NCBI GenBank assembly: GCA_022559985.1
Contig: JAFJTR010000009.1
Span: 620,001-684,000 of the forward strand
Direction: 5' to 3'
From: Parastagonospora avenae f. sp. tritici 18332-5
Taxonomy: Eukaryota; Ascomycota; Dothideomycetes; Pleosporales; Phaeosphaeriaceae
DNA length: 64,000 bases
Part shown: positions 10,240 to 23,259 of the stretch, in pieces
Layout of the letters: every line of letters begins with the position of its first letter
Position numbering within the stretch: the stretch's first letter is position 1
Position numbers and translations under genes: made by a program
The notes under the pieces: generated by a model
Databases searched by the model: none
What the model was told of the DNA's origin: nothing
What the model saw: only the letters and a program-made list of their open reading frames with translations

Positions 10240-13200
10240 TGGAGATATGAGAGGCAAGACGGAGTGAACAATCGTGAAGATTGACTGAAGAGGACGTAAA
10301 GTCGGGGGAGCTGATGCGGAACAGATCAGTCCGTTATTCAGTCCCAGTGCGGGGCTGGCTAACGGTGACTGGGTTCGTGAAGATGACCGTGATGCTTTAT
10401 GATAAGCTGAAGTATGGGTCACTTGAGGCGTTAAGGTCGTAAGGCTGTTACAAACAGATAGCTTGCTGGTACCGGGTCGAGGTGTCTTTGGAATTGCTGA
10501 GGTGAGGAGCCAGGCTGAATGGCTGATGTCGCACCTTGAAGGAGGGATTGAGGCGCGGAGCTTTGGTGCAACGTCGAGCTTGAAATAGAATCTGTTGGGG
10601 GAGACAGAACCAAAATAAGACTGGTGCTGGAAACAGGCGCTTGATAGTTGATCGACGGAAGATGATGAGCAGCCGGCTTGCTCGTGATGATCAGAAGAGT
10701 CAGTCCAAGGTTGACGATGAGGGACCCTTTGTAGGTATGGTCAGGAACCGTCGGAGGCTATATCAGCGATAGCGGCAGGGCAGGGGAGAGCAACAGATCA
10801 TTCACACAGAAAGGCTTGACGGCACTCTACTGTCGACGATCCGGATAAAATCGAGGTTAAGAGAAAAGCGAAGACTGGGGTAGGACGACGCATGGAACAT
10901 GATTTTCTACTGAGGACCTGGAGCCTGTTACACAGCCAGAAGCGTGACGGTCGAGGGCCAGCAGGTACCCAAGAGCGCCTGGACACAGGGATGCGGTAGC
11001 TCGGCCCTGTGAAGAAGAGACGCCCGCTCCCGCTTCGCAAGGGTTCTGGATCATGTGTGCTGATGCCGGGGTACCCTCCAGTCAAGGTGAATGGCGGCAT
11101 GGCGGCAGTGCGTCAACATGGGGGTTCTGCAGGTTGCTCATGGATGCGTGGAGAAAACCGCCGACGAGCATGGTCTGCTCCGTGGCGTCGAACAATCGAC
11201 CATGAAGGCAGATGGGGGCGCCATTATTGGCTTAATGCATGGCCAAAGCACAAACGGGAGCTCAAGGGACATGATGCAGCAGGGAGCCAGGGTTGGGGCA
11301 CAGAGGTTGCAGGGCCCCCCAGCTCGGCAACGCTTATTAGCAGAAGTTGCGGGGTGTCTGCTGGCGTTGCTGCTTTAGTCGATGTGGTGGGTGGACGAAA
11401 TTGGGTGGTGAGGTCGGTTGTCGGACTTGGGCCAGCAAGCGGATGATTGTGCCCTGTTCAAGGGCTACTGTCGAGTAACCACGACACTTCACGACGCTTT
11501 CCTGCGTCGTCTAGCCGGCTTCCATGCGGGTGCGTCCGACAGCGAGTGGCCGCGGACTTGTAAGTTCTAAGGTCCCCCTCTGGCACCTGTCTTGTTCACG
11601 GAAGTGGGCCGTAAATTGCGTCAGGAACGCTTTGCATCAGCCTTGCTGGTCCTCTGAGCCGCTAATCGCGCCCGTAAGATGCATGAACATCGGAGGTGGA
11701 ACGGTCTTCAGCCGTTACGGTTTTCTGGGCAGCATCCAGCATCATCCAGCAAAGCGCGTCTAGCTGGTTTTGTATCGCTGTTGCTGGACACCTGCGCAAT
11801 GCGTCGTAGCGACTTGTTGGCGCTTAGTCTCTGCATGCTGCCAATGAGGGCGGCCTGGTGTGTGAACGAGCAAGAGATCTGGCTGGACAAGCGATCAACG
11901 GCCTCAGTCCGGCCCGCCCCGGGATCATGTTTCTCGAAGCCTGCTGGTGCTGGTGCTGCACGCTGTGCAACGCCGGGGTGGGTCGCTTTGAGATTTGACA
12001 GCGGGCGATGGGCGAGCTGAGGAAGAAACATGGCTTCCATCGCACGCGTCATGAAATACGCTTCTCAACAAAGCGTCGTTCCATCATGGTCGGATGAGGC
12101 TGCGACAACGCCGTCTGTCATCTCTGCAGGGAACAAGTGCCTGCGCCATGGCCGCAAGCCACCCCATGCTTGTTTTGCAAGGCCATTCCGCGCCGATCGC
12201 CAGCTTCGCCCGTGGCCAGAGGCCAGCTTCAGGCCACTGCAACCGATCCAACCCTCACGTTAGGCGCGGGCGACGAAACTGACCACCGCGCTGGTACGAA
12301 TGCATCGTTCGGCACATGCGGACACATTGGCAAAACGAGCGAATGGCGCTGTGGTGCTTGCGGGGCACACACGGGTAACCACCAGCGTTTGGGTCGTTTC
12401 GCAACCACCCAAAAACCACACATTTTCTGCCAGATGCAATCTCGAAAGCTATGCCGAGGGCGGCATCGCGGTCCATTTGCAAAACGCCGCCAAGACCGAT
12501 TGGTTGGACCGATGGGCGTGGGCAGTAAATGACAGGAGCTGCGAAACCGCGGCGGAATTTTCCAACACGCCATTATTGGTGGAGCTTAGAACAACTGCGG
12601 GTTTGATGCTCGCCAGGGTGTCTACCACACATCGGCAGAAGATGCTGCCTCCAAAATTATGCTCGACCCACCTGAGCCTGCTGCATTGACCATTCCATCG
12701 CAGGCATTGACCATACCATCGCAGCTGGAAACGAAATGGTGCTGTCGTCAGTCGTCGTCGTGTGTCGTTCGAGACTTGGCACTCGAAACCGTCCCACCAT
12801 GCATCATAGCACAGTCGCAATGCTTTTTCGCAAGCGGGAACCGGCTGGGACGGTGGTACAGCGAGTCCCCTTTCATTTCGGCACGATGCACCATCGTCCA
12901 CGTACGTGGATCAAGTGTCAAGTGCTGACAGCGCACTCTGGTTCCAGAATGAGCCTGAAGTGAACGGCCCATCGCCCGCGTCAAGCCTGGTCCGCGACGG
13001 ATTTTTGGTGCACCCATCTTAGATCTGGTATTCCAGAGTATTCCGTCATGCTTGCCAGGTACTGGACCCAGGCCCTTCGATCGTTGCTGTTACATCGAAC
13101 GATATCCCGGGGAATCGCCAGTGTTCCTTCCCTGGTATTAGCAGACCGTGCAAGCTGTAATTGAGCTCGCTGGGGCCCTTTCATCTCCACCACCTGCTCC

Positions 13201-13500
13201 AGTTCTCGTTGTACATCATGGCGTCGCAGGTTGACAGACTTCGTCAGCGGCTAGACGTGCGCTCGGCCGGACCTTGACGGTTCGTGCTCATATCGATACT
13301 TGATGATCGCTCGGAAAGATGCTTCCCCATGTCCATTCGTATTGAAGATACGGCGGCGGCAAAACGCCACAGCCCTTCTTCCCCATACTGCACGTTGTCG
13401 TAACGAGGAGCAAGCCTGGGGAAGGTGCATGAGCTTACTCTCCTCGACTATTCCTACCTATTCTGTGCAGGTGCCTGTGCAGGTGCCAGTGTCCCTGTCA
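10240..13500. other. Long leader/regulatory region upstream of homeodomain gene; no gene seen
   Basis: The 3.2 kb between the homeodomain start and the Hpr1 stop contains only short overlapping frames (longest about 150 codons, 12449-12901, minus) with no motif. The first 180 bp above 10239 stay in frame with the homeodomain ORF and are probably 5' UTR. Long upstream regions are common for fungal developmental regulators. A short near-duplicate of CCATTCCATCGCAG/CCATACCATCGCAG sits at 12690-12725. Confidence 0.5.
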
Positions 13501-15697
13501 TCACGCTGCTGAGTCCTCCGCAATCACTTGACTATCTTGATGGTCGGGCCGCTGCTCCTCAACGCTATGATGCTCTGAGTCTGCCTGTGGGTCTGCAGCA
13601 CCCCGGTCATCCGGACCATCATTCGCCTCAGTGGAAGGGTTAGCCGGCTGAAGAGCCTCCAGCCCTTTGCCATGTTCGATCCTATCGAATGAGCTGAGCT
13701 GCTTCTTGGAAGCGAGGCGAAGCCCCTTCCACACGTAGCTGGACTTCTTGCCCATCAGTTCACGCTTCTCCTCTTCTGTCCCTGGCATCTCCAAGTCCAT
13801 GTCAGTCATTCGGACTTTGTCTGCATATGACTCTGCATCTGGGACCTTGGTTCTGGCGGGCGTCAGCAGCTGTGTGTGCATGTCAATCGGTCAGATGGGG
13901 CACTTACTTTTCCGGGTTCCGTAATTGTGCAAGCCCTGTCTCTGCCTCGGTGTTATAGAGGAACTTCAGAGAGCCAGGCACACCCATAGGCTTTCTGTTC
14001 GCCTTTTTCGTAACGGCCTTTTGCGCGCCAGACTTTGCCTTTAGAAAATCTTTGGTGGCGACTCGGTCGCGAGTGAATGGCTGGCAGTTCTCCATTTTCC
14101 ACCTGACCCAGTTCTTATCACGGGAGAGGACCGTGTCAACCATCCGGTAGTAGAATTTGCCATCTGGACCCTCCTGCAGGTAATTTGCAATGGCGGTCTT
14201 GATGCCCAATGCCCACTCGGTCTGTGCTCTTGCGGTCAGCCGAGACAACGATGATCATGGCCCTTGGTGGCACACGGGGAAGAGTAGCCGCGCGGGGAAC
14301 AGAGGGATTGCCACTCACATCTTCTTCACGGAGGGTGAAGTTATATTGCATAGCCTTTTGGGCTTTCTGGTAGATAGACTTGCTCTTCGCTTTCTCTGTC
14401 AGAGTGAGAAGGAAGTCGACAAGTATCAGTGCTTGGACAAGGATGTGCCGTTGAAAAGCGAGATCGCTCAACTAGAAATGATCAGTCATAGCGCCTCAAC
14501 CAATTTGTCTCTGATTGCGTACCTCAAGCTTGAACAGATCGCGGCTTGTGAGATATTTGGGGTTGTAGGCGTTGGCAAAAGCGTCATAATCATCTCCGTC
14601 CTCATCCATCTGCCCCTTTGTTCGCTCAGAGTCCCCAGCCTGTATCACCTTAGGCACTTCTTTGAACTTGGCGAGAGTGGCCTCCAGGCTCTTCTGAAAT
14701 TGTTTGAAGTGATCCTCCTCGAACAGTCGGGGCGGATTCGAGAAAGAATGTTGTAATGACCAGAATACTGGATAGAGGGAACCGATATCCATCGTGGAAG
14801 ACGCTTCTTCTTCCTGCAAGTTGGAATCTCCGAGCTTGACATTGCGCTCCTCTGACTTGGAATCTCCCTTTAGTGCAAGTTCAGCCTTCACGTCGTCGAT
14901 TTGCATCTGGTCGTCTTCCGTACTCGAATCCTTCAAGAAGTCCTCGAACGTCGTCACATTCTCCACGTGAAAGTTGCCACGCAGGTTGACAGAGCTTTTG
15001 TCGCCTAGGGGGAAGCTTTGGAACATGAAAATGTAGACACGTCCACAAAATACTGGATCCTCGGCGCGAGACAGGCGGCGCAGAAGCTCATTGCATAATC
15101 GCAGGATAACAAGGTCCTTGTTCTTGGAGTTGATCTGGGAGGGCATCAGCTAGGTCCACAATTAGGGCATCTTTGGGCCTTACAGCAATGATGGCTTCTC
15201 TTCGGGACTCCAAGAAGTTGAACACAACCCGGCAACCCTCAATAGACTGGCTGTCAAGCAGTTCTTCGATCAGCAATAGGGTTGCCTGCGGAGAACATAT
15301 ATCTAACACTATTAGATACACTGCTTACGAAGGCATCGAATTACGTACCTCGGTCTCCGCAATATTGGAGAATGTCGAGCAGATTCCAGATAGACACAAA
15401 TGCTGGTTCCCCGATGCGAGTAGAACCCTACAAAGATGAGCAACGTATATAAGGGATAAGGGGAGAGCTTACCAAGTTTGCGTAGAAGAGCGACTTGGCC
15501 GCTGTTTCCACCGAGAGTCGGCGTGCCTCATCGTTGCCTTCTATGGAGTCAAAGAGAGACTCATCTTCCCGGATCAGATCAGATACGTGCAAAGGAGGGT
15601 CGATAGATGTGCTCGGCTTCACAGATCGAGCGCGCTCCAGTAGATGATTCAGTCTTGCTACAATGGCCTCTTGAGAGTCTGCTGTAGAGCGAGCCAT
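13501..15697 (-). CDS. HPR1: THO complex subunit 1 (Hpr1/THOC1)
   Basis: Subunit of the nuclear THO complex, which couples transcription elongation to mRNP assembly and export. Seven exons were traced by phase: 15697-15473, 15427-15349, 15302-15184, 15134-14523, 14471-14319, 14221-13908 and 13852-13501, giving 617 residues. Introns are 46-97 bp with GT..AG ends. Diagnostic motifs in order are IEELLDSQSIEGCR, RLCNELLRRLSRAED, VFCGRVYIFMFQSFPLGD, SSVNLRG and WVRWKMENCQPFTR, all typical of the THOC1 family. The acidic stretch after residue 200 and the charged C-terminal tail are expected in fungi; no death domain follows, as in yeast Hpr1. The last intron uses a CAG acceptor at 13854-13853 rather than the nearer ACACAG at 13871-13870, which would break the frame. 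The gene is divergent from CSM3. Confidence 0.93.
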
Positions 15698-16089
15698 GTT
15701 GATAGTTTCTGGGCGAGCGGCGTGGCTCGCAAAGATGGGGAAGTCTGTCGGCTGAGCCCAGGAACAACTAGCGTCTTCGAGTGTCGCTTATGTTGAATGT
15801 CGGGCTGTCGCCACTGACATGTAATTCGGGTCTTCTCTTGATGGGCTAGCTGAGTGCGCTGACCCGGTTTCAGTCATTCGCGCGTGCTGTTGTTTTTGAT
15901 ACTGGTGAAGGACCCTGTCGATGATTTAGAGTGCTGTGGCTGCACTAGCTCAGTGCCCGTGCATGTGGCTGCAAGTCGCGCTAAGTCGCGTCGCGCGCCC
16001 ACTTGATTGTCACATAGCGGCCGTCCAGCAGAGGCACTGTTTGCGCTTGCCTGCATAGCAAAACGCCATACGAATACACGTACAACGAA
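15698..16089. promoter_or_regulatory. Divergent promoter region between HPR1 and CSM3
   Basis: 392 bp separate the two outward-facing start codons, so both promoters must lie here or overlap. No clear TATA box was recognised. The shared-promoter role is inferred from geometry only. Confidence 0.5.
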
Positions 16090-16896
16090 ATGGCTCCCAG
16101 TAGAGCGAATACCCCGTCGGATGACGAGCTCGACAACATTCTCAATGGCATCACCGAAGGCAGAGACATCTCAGGCACCCAAGCCGAGCCGACGAGAGCA
16201 GCCTATGGCAGCAAAGGCTCAGGCACTGCAGGCGATGGACTGGGCATTGACGAGGAGATCATCATCACGAAGAAACGCATACCCATACCGAAGCTTGACG
16301 ACAACCGGCTACTGTCTGACCCAGGCATCCCAAGACTGCGGAAGATCTCAAAAGACCGTCTACGCTTCAAGGGGAAGGGGCATGAAGTATGCAGCAGACT
16401 GCTACCGACTCCGCCCTGATTGCTAAGACTTTCACAGTACGGAGACATTGCGCGCATGCTGAACATGTACCAATTGTGGCTCGACGACCTATACCCCCGC
16501 GCCAAGTTTGCTGATGCGCTCGCCATAATCGAGAAGGTGGGACACACCAAGCGCATGCAGATGATGCGCAAAGAATGGATAGACGAGGGCAAGCCGCGGC
16601 GGACTACCGCATACGACGACGAAGATGCCGATGAGGTCGTCATTGAAGCGCCGACAACGGAACAGGCGGCAGAGAGCATGGAGGGCGTGGAGCAGGGTGA
16701 AGAGGCTCGAACGCCAGCACCTGGCAGCACTGAAAGGGCGGATCCAGATGAGGATGAGTTAGACGCACTGCTCGCAGAAAGTGCGGAGCAAAATACTTCA
16801 GCTCCAAAGACACTGCTGGTGCGGACAGCAGGTAGAGATGACGATCCCTTTGCGGATGAGATGGAAGCTATGGCTGACATGGAGGACATGTGGTAA
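16090..16896 (+). CDS. CSM3: Csm3/Swi3 (TIPIN) replication fork protection subunit
   Basis: Partner of Tof1/Swi1 in the nuclear fork protection complex, needed for replication checkpoint signalling and sister cohesion. Two exons, 16090-16386 and 16438-16896, flank a 51-bp intron (GTATGC donor, GCTAAG-type branch, CAG acceptor) and join in phase 0 to give 251 residues. The Swi3 domain spans about residues 70-155, beginning LLSDPGIPRLRK, crossing the intron at KGKGHE/YGDIARMLN and continuing through LWLDDLYPRAKFADALAIIE. The rest is an acidic tail rich in Asp/Glu, ending MEDMW. Length and order match fungal Csm3/Swi3. It lies head to head with HPR1 and 318 bp upstream of SKI2 on the same strand. 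Confidence 0.93.
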
Positions 16897-17214
16897 CGCG
16901 CGTGGCGACGGACTTGACGTGGGATGAATTTGCTTTGCATAGCGCGGCGTTGAGTAGAGTGCGTTAAGATAGAGAACGTCATTAGCTCTATGTTATTTTA
17001 TTCCAAATGCAGGTACAAATGTTGCTCTGGGGGATTGTCTCTTTGTTTTTGCCTAGGGAGATCGCTGCCCCGCATTACCAAAGTTCATAGTGCCACCAGT
17101 GGATCCCTGCCCGCCAGAAGCGACACACGCATAAACTAGCAAACAACGTCATACACTTGTACACAGGCACGCACAACAGGAAAGCATCTGCAACTGCGCC
17201 CGCGACCAGAAGCA
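16897..17214. other. Short intergenic region CSM3-SKI2
   Basis: 318 bp holding the CSM3 3' UTR and the SKI2 promoter and leader. TTATTTTATT near 16993 is a plausible polyadenylation-region AT tract. No other feature is visible. Confidence 0.5.
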
Positions 17215-20200
17215 ATGGAGACACTGTCCGCAGAGCTGGAAAAGCTTCGGCTGGGCACCAGTGCACTCAGCGACCCCGGTTGGATAGATACTTTTGCAGC
17301 CGAGCAGCGGCCGCCAAAGCGACAGCGTAAAACCAAATATGTCATCAAGAAAGAGCTCGAGGCGGAATTTCTGACACCCTCACGGTCCTTCAACACGCAA
17401 TGGCTGAACCAGCTGCAGCAGCGTTGGGATGCTCCAACCAACTACCGCAGCCTGTGCCAGATCGCACCGACTCAAACTCGCACTATCATCCGCTTCACTC
17501 GCGAAGGACTGGAAGGCCGTGTCACTGGGTACAAAGAGGTCACCGTTCCTGCCAACTCGGCGACAGCGAAAAACTCCACTTCTCTGCTGAGGAAGCCTGC
17601 AAACAGAGCTGAATTCGTCCGCGGTGCTGCCGGCTTCTTCCCCTTCGCGCCTGGTGGTCTCGATGGCGTCGAAGCAATTGCTGCAAGAGAAGATGAAGCA
17701 ATTATGCAACAAGAACAGGCTAGTGCAAAGTCAGGTAGCGGCCTCGACCGAGTCATTAACTTCAGCGACCCAACTGGCCTACTTGCGATTCCTCCAGGGT
17801 TCACGCGTGGATTGGACTTCCAGAAGAAGCAACTGCCAGATGCCAAGACAACGAAAGAGGTTGAAGATACTCTGGGAGAGGCATCATCAGTCAATAAAGT
17901 CAGCGAAGATGATGACGAAGAAGGCTCCAACGATGATCGCAACGGTGGCGCTGCAGCAGGAGACGATGGTCAAACACCTATGGAGGAAGAAATTGATGCT
18001 CTTCTCCCCGTCGAGTTCCCCGCGCTAGCTCCTCATGGACCTCTTGCCATGGCTGCTTCCAGGAAGAAAGGCCGCGAATGGGCACACATGGTCGATATCA
18101 ACCGCGACATCACTAACTTCCGAGAACTTGTTCCGGACATGGCTCGCGAGTATCCTTTTGAGCTCGATACCTTTCAAAAGGAAGCCGTGTACCATCTCGA
18201 GAATGGTGATTCAGTGTTCGTTGCCGCACATACCTCTGCTGGAAAAACTGTGGTTGCAGAGTACGCCATCGCACTGGCTGCCAAGCACATGACGAAAGCC
18301 ATCTACACATCTCCCATCAAGGCTTTGAGTAACCAGAAGTTCCGCGACTTTCGGCTCACGTTCGATGATGTTGGTATCTTGACTGGAGATGTGCAGATAC
18401 GACCAGAGGCAAGCTGTCTCATCATGACTACTGAAATTCTTCGTAGTATGCTGTACCGTGGAGCAGACTTGATCAGGGATGTGGAGTTCGTCATCTTTGA
18501 CGAGGTTCATTATGTCAACGATCTTGAGCGAGGTGTAGTCTGGGAGGAGGTGATCATCATGCTTCCAGAGCATGTCACTCTCATCCTGCTATCAGCGACG
18601 GTGCCCAACACCTACGAGTTCGCTTCATGGGTTGGAAGGACGAAGAAGAAGGATATCTACGTCATCTCCACGCCCAAGCGCCCTATCCCGCTCGAGCACT
18701 ACCTCTGGGCTGGCAAAGGCATGTACAAGATTGTCACTGCAGACAAGAAATTCATCGATAATGGCTGGAAAGAGGCCAACGACGTCATGTCTGGTAAAGA
18801 CAAGGTCAAAGCTCCGGTGACAAAGGAAGCGCCTACAGGAAGAGGAGGCGGCAATCGCGGTGGTCCACCTGCAAGGGGTGGACAAAACCAACGAGGTCGT
18901 GGCCAACAAAATGGAGGTCGTGGTAGCGCACAGCGTGGTGGAGGTCCGCCAGCCCAGCGAGGTCGCGGCAACATAGCTCGCGCGGGCCGTGGGGGTGGTC
19001 GAACGACCGCTGCTCAGGACCGCAACATATGGGTGCACCTCATCCAATTCCTGCGGAGTAAAGACCTGTTACCAGCATGTATTTTCGTCTTCTCGAAAAA
19101 GCGCTGCGAGGAAAACGCCGAAGCGCTCTCAAACATCGACTACTGTACCGCTGCCGAGAAGAGTGCGATTCACATGACAATCGAAAAGTCGCTGGCTAGA
19201 CTAAGCCCCGAAGACAGAGATCTACCTCAGATCAAGCGATTGAGAGAATTGCTAAGCCGAGGTATTGCTGTTCACCACGGTGGTATGCTTCCAATTGTCA
19301 AAGAGGTGGTTGAGATCCTGTTCGCCAAGACGCTCGTGAAGGTGTTGTTCGCCACAGAGACCTTTGCTATGGGCCTGAATCTCCCAACTAGGACCGTTGT
19401 GTTCTCCGGTTTCCGCAAACACGACGGCCGTGAATTCCGCGACTTGCTCCCAGGTGAGTACACCCAAATGGCTGGTCGTGCCGGCCGAAGAGGTCTCGAC
19501 TCTGTCGGCACTGTCATCGTATGCGCGCCAGGAGCCGATGAAGCCCCACCAGCTGCACGTTTGAGACAGATGATGCTGGGTGAGCCAACAAAGCTGAGGT
19601 CACAGTTCCGACTCACCTACAACATGATGCTCAATTTACTACGTGTTGAAGCTCTCAAGATCGAAGAAATGATTAAGCGCAGTTTTAGTGAAAATGCGAC
19701 ACAAGCATTGCTTCCTGAGCATGAGAAAAATGTCAAGGTCTCCGAGGCAGATCTGGAGAAGATCAAGCGTGAGCCATGCAAGATCTGTGATATCGATCTG
19801 GAAGCATGCCATCAATCATGCGAGGACTACAAGCGGCTTACAAATGAGATGCATCTGAGTCTGCTCGTTGATCCTGTAGGCCGGCGAGTGTTGAGTCGGA
19901 ACAGACTCATTGTTTACAAGAAGGACAACAAACGCACGGCCGGCATGCTTATGCAAGACGGTACCAGTCGGGGCAACGAGCCTACCATCAAAGTACTGGA
20001 GATTGCTCAAAACGAAGATCGCAAAGCAGACGATCTATTGCCATACCTTGGTCCTTTTGCGAAGTTCTTCCGAAGCCTTCCGGAGAGCCCCAAGGACCTG
20101 ATCCTCAAGACTGCTTTCGTCCCACTCAACGACATTGAGTGCTTCACCAAGACTACCATCGACATCCCTGAGTCTGTGCAGAATCTCAATAGGAAGAAAG

Positions 20201-21226
20201 ACACGTTGAAGCTAGCTCAAGACCAGTTCTTGCCCTTGTGCCAGTCGTGGAACTATGAGGATTGGGATGAGTACGACTATAGCCGCATCAAGAGCATGAA
20301 GTTTCGCGAGTTAATGGACACGAGGGTAAAGGAGGGCCAGAATGCTGTTGACAAGAAGTGTCTAGAGTGTCCTGAGTTCTTGAAGCACTTTGAGATGGAG
20401 CATGACCAGTGGGTCATCAAGGAGAATATTCTTTCCCTTCGACAGCTCATGTCGGATCAAAACCTTCAGCTTCTGCCTGATTACGAGCAGAGAATCCGAG
20501 TTTTGCAAGACCTAGGCTTCATTGATGAAGGTTCACGGGTAGAGCTCAAGGGTAAAGTAGCTTGTGAAGTATGTTTTCCATTTTGTTTCTGTCTACTTCT
20601 ACTGACTATCATAGATCCACTCCGCCGACGAACTCGTCCTGACCGAACTGGTCCTGGAAAACGTCTTAGCAGACTACACCCCCGAAGAGATTGTCTGCCT
20701 GCTCTCCGCCTTCGTCTTCCAAGAAAAGACCGACACAGAGCCCACACTGACCGCCAGTCTCGAGCGCGGCGTCGCCGCCATCGTCAAAATTTCCGAGAAA
20801 GTAAATGAGATCCAGACGCTTCATCAGGTCATCCTGTCTGCGGACGACTCCAACGACTTCGTCAGCAAGCCGCGCTTCGGCATGGTAGAGGTGGTCTACG
20901 AGTGGGCCCGCGGCATGTCTTTCAATAGAATCACGGACCTGACGGATGTCATGGAAGGCACGATTGTGCGAGTGATTACCAGACTGGACGAGACGTGCAG
21001 GGAAGTCAAGAACGCGGCGCGGATCATCGGCGACCCGGTTCTGTTTCAGAAGATGGGGACGTGCCAGGAACTTATCAAAAGGTACGCGAGCGCGAGTTTC
21101 TCCATTATCGACGGGCGATGCTGGTCGTTGCTATCGACATGGCTCATGCCAGCTCCAATACTGAGGGGATTATGCTGACTCTGCTCTCACAGGGATATCT
21201 GCAACTGCGCGAGCTTGTATCTATAA
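17215..21226 (+). CDS. SKI2: Ski2 DExH-box RNA helicase
   Basis: ATPase of the cytoplasmic Ski complex, which feeds mRNA to the exosome for 3'-5' decay. Exons 17215-20568, 20615-21081 and 21193-21226 give 1284 residues; the last exon has only 34 nt and ends in CASLYL, matching the hydrophobic tail of the family. Introns are 46 and 111 bp. Motifs: Walker A AHTSAGKT at about residues 339-346, DEVH at about 429-432, ATETFAMGLNLP, and QMAGRAGRRGLD at about 752. A Gly/Arg/Gln-rich RGG linker (about residues 539-602) sits between the RecA domains, as in yeast Ski2. The arch and helical-bundle domain follows, with CKICDIDLEACHQSCEDYK-like Cys residues. No shadow frame is credible. It differs from the related Mtr4 by the RGG linker and long N-terminus. 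Confidence 0.96.
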
Positions 21227-23259
21227 AGCCGAGGGTGTTTCAAATCGCGCAGGCGTGCGTGCAGCGCATGCGCTGGCGTGGGATTGTTGGTGACGCAGTG
21301 GTTCGTTTCGAGAAGCCGGGGGACTTGTTGCAGATCGGCCGAACGACAAAGGGAACACGGGCGCAAAACGCTAGTGTTGTTTCTGGAACGAAACGAAACA
21401 TCGACCCAACGAGCCCGCGGACTTTCGCTTTCGGTCATTCTGCGGTGGACGATCAGACGAACGAAACTTGGGTCTGGTCCGGTCCCTTGTCGGGTGGGCT
21501 GGGTGGATTTGCATTAATGTATATTGCATTGCGCGGCTGGGGCCCAAAAGCCATAGCATGGTAGTACCTGAATAGCAAAGACAGCGGTCTTCCCTTGTGT
21601 GAATCAGACGTGGAGCCGTGGTATGCTGGGTCTTTAGCGAGTGCAGGCTGTAGCGAGATATGGGCAGGGGAGTAAGATCGGATTGCGTGGCTGTGCCGCT
21701 TTGGTAAGAGGCATGGCATAAATTCGGCATCGTGGTGCCTCGGAACCATGGGCGCGACTGTTTGTAATCAGGCACCAAAGGTACGTGTATGCGAATCACA
21801 AATATTTGATGTAAACGCGCTGTAAGTCGCTTAATGTTTGTGGGGGCTTACTGAAAACTTTGTTTGCTTTGCTGATGTTGCGCATTTGCGATCTTGGTGT
21901 TGAGATTTAATCCAGAGTTACTTGAGCGACTCGACATGGCATTGCGAAGATGGCACACATCGCAGACGCCACGCCTTGATACACGCAACGAAACGTCATG
22001 GCATCTTCATCCTTCGCTAAGCCATGCGATGTGGTGTCATGTTGTAGCCAGTTTCTTGTCGTCTTCACCAAGCCCTCGTGCACCCCGTATCTTGAATCTG
22101 GTATAGCAAGGTATCGAGCCGTGTCGTTATGCCGTGTAAGTGTGGGTACTCTACCGCTGTCGATAGCAAGTGGCGGTTATACCTCTGTGTAACAGCTGGC
22201 AGATATACCTTTGTGTTACACCTGGCGCATGGAGGCGGGCTTGATAGGCCGCTGGAGTTATGCAAGGAGACCTTCAAGAGGTCGGGATCGACTGCATCTG
22301 TCGATGCGTGCTGTCCTACCGATCGCAAATGTTGACAGCGCCATCGACGGTTTAGCAACGTGGAACAGGCGACACAGCAGTACCTGCTCGAGGTATGTGG
22401 CACGGCGCTGGAGACTCGGAAGGTTTTGCTGAGGTGTCGTCACGAGGGACGCTGTTCCGGCTGGTGCTAGAGAGGGAAGTATGGCACTACTACACCTGTG
22501 CGCTTGCGACTGAGCATGGACTTAGTCCACCATAGCAGACGCAAGAGAGTAAAGCTCAGGTGCCTTTGCGGTGAAGAGGAGTCTTGTGATGAGCTAACAC
22601 CTTTTGGATAGCAGCTTCAGAGCTAAGTGGTCTAAGAGGAACTAGTGGAGGGGAACTTTCACGACGTTCAATCAAAATGTGTATAAGCCGGATGCAAGCG
22701 GTCAGGCATATGCGGCTTGCTGCTGCTTCCAAGTGCGCGCTGCAGGTACTCGGGCTGGTGCAGAGACGAAGCAGGGTTATATTGAAGTCAGGACCGATGA
22801 TGTGCAGTGCTCCCACGGCGAACGATATGGGACGACGAAAGTGAAGCTATTGGGGCGCTCACTCTCTGCAGCAGAGACGCTACCCTTGATAGAATGTTGG
22901 AGTGGTGAAGTGAGCGATGAAGGCAAGGCGGAATCGATAAGGCACGTGCTAACCACGATGGCTACTAGCGTGCCAAAGGGCAACCCACAAAAGTTCCTTC
23001 CCCTCCAGTCCACACATCCCGCACACGCTGGCTGCAAACCGCAAGGGGCGTACGAGAATATACGAATCTGCCGGATCGTGGCTTTCTCCCCATCTCTACC
23101 CCCAATTACATTTTCAAAAGTTCGCCAGAGGCAACACGACGGCAGTGAAGCCGCCCGTGACCCCACCACCGCCTACACCGCACCGACCGCTGAAAGTTCG
23201 CCTACTGTAGATATCACCGAGGGACACCGCCCACTTTCCGACACGAAATAGTCGCAACC
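21227..23259. other. 2-kb intergenic region SKI2-NMD5; one small direct repeat
   Basis: No gene is supported. A 26-bp imperfect direct repeat (TATACCTCTGTGTAACA-like) occurs at 22178 and 22204. A 190-codon open frame (22679-23251) runs up to the NMD5 start but shows no domain or homology signal that I recognise, so it is more likely promoter and leader DNA read by chance. Confidence 0.5.

Noticed and set aside
10240..10422. N-terminal extension of the homeodomain protein to ATG 10422
   Set aside because: The frame is open, but the encoded residues look unlike the family N-terminus, while MVDGNFIIPLSPPSSP at 10239 resembles it.
22679..23251. 190-codon open frame just upstream of NMD5
   Set aside because: No recognisable domain, no supporting splice signals, and it ends nine bases before the NMD5 start codon, where promoter and leader are expected.
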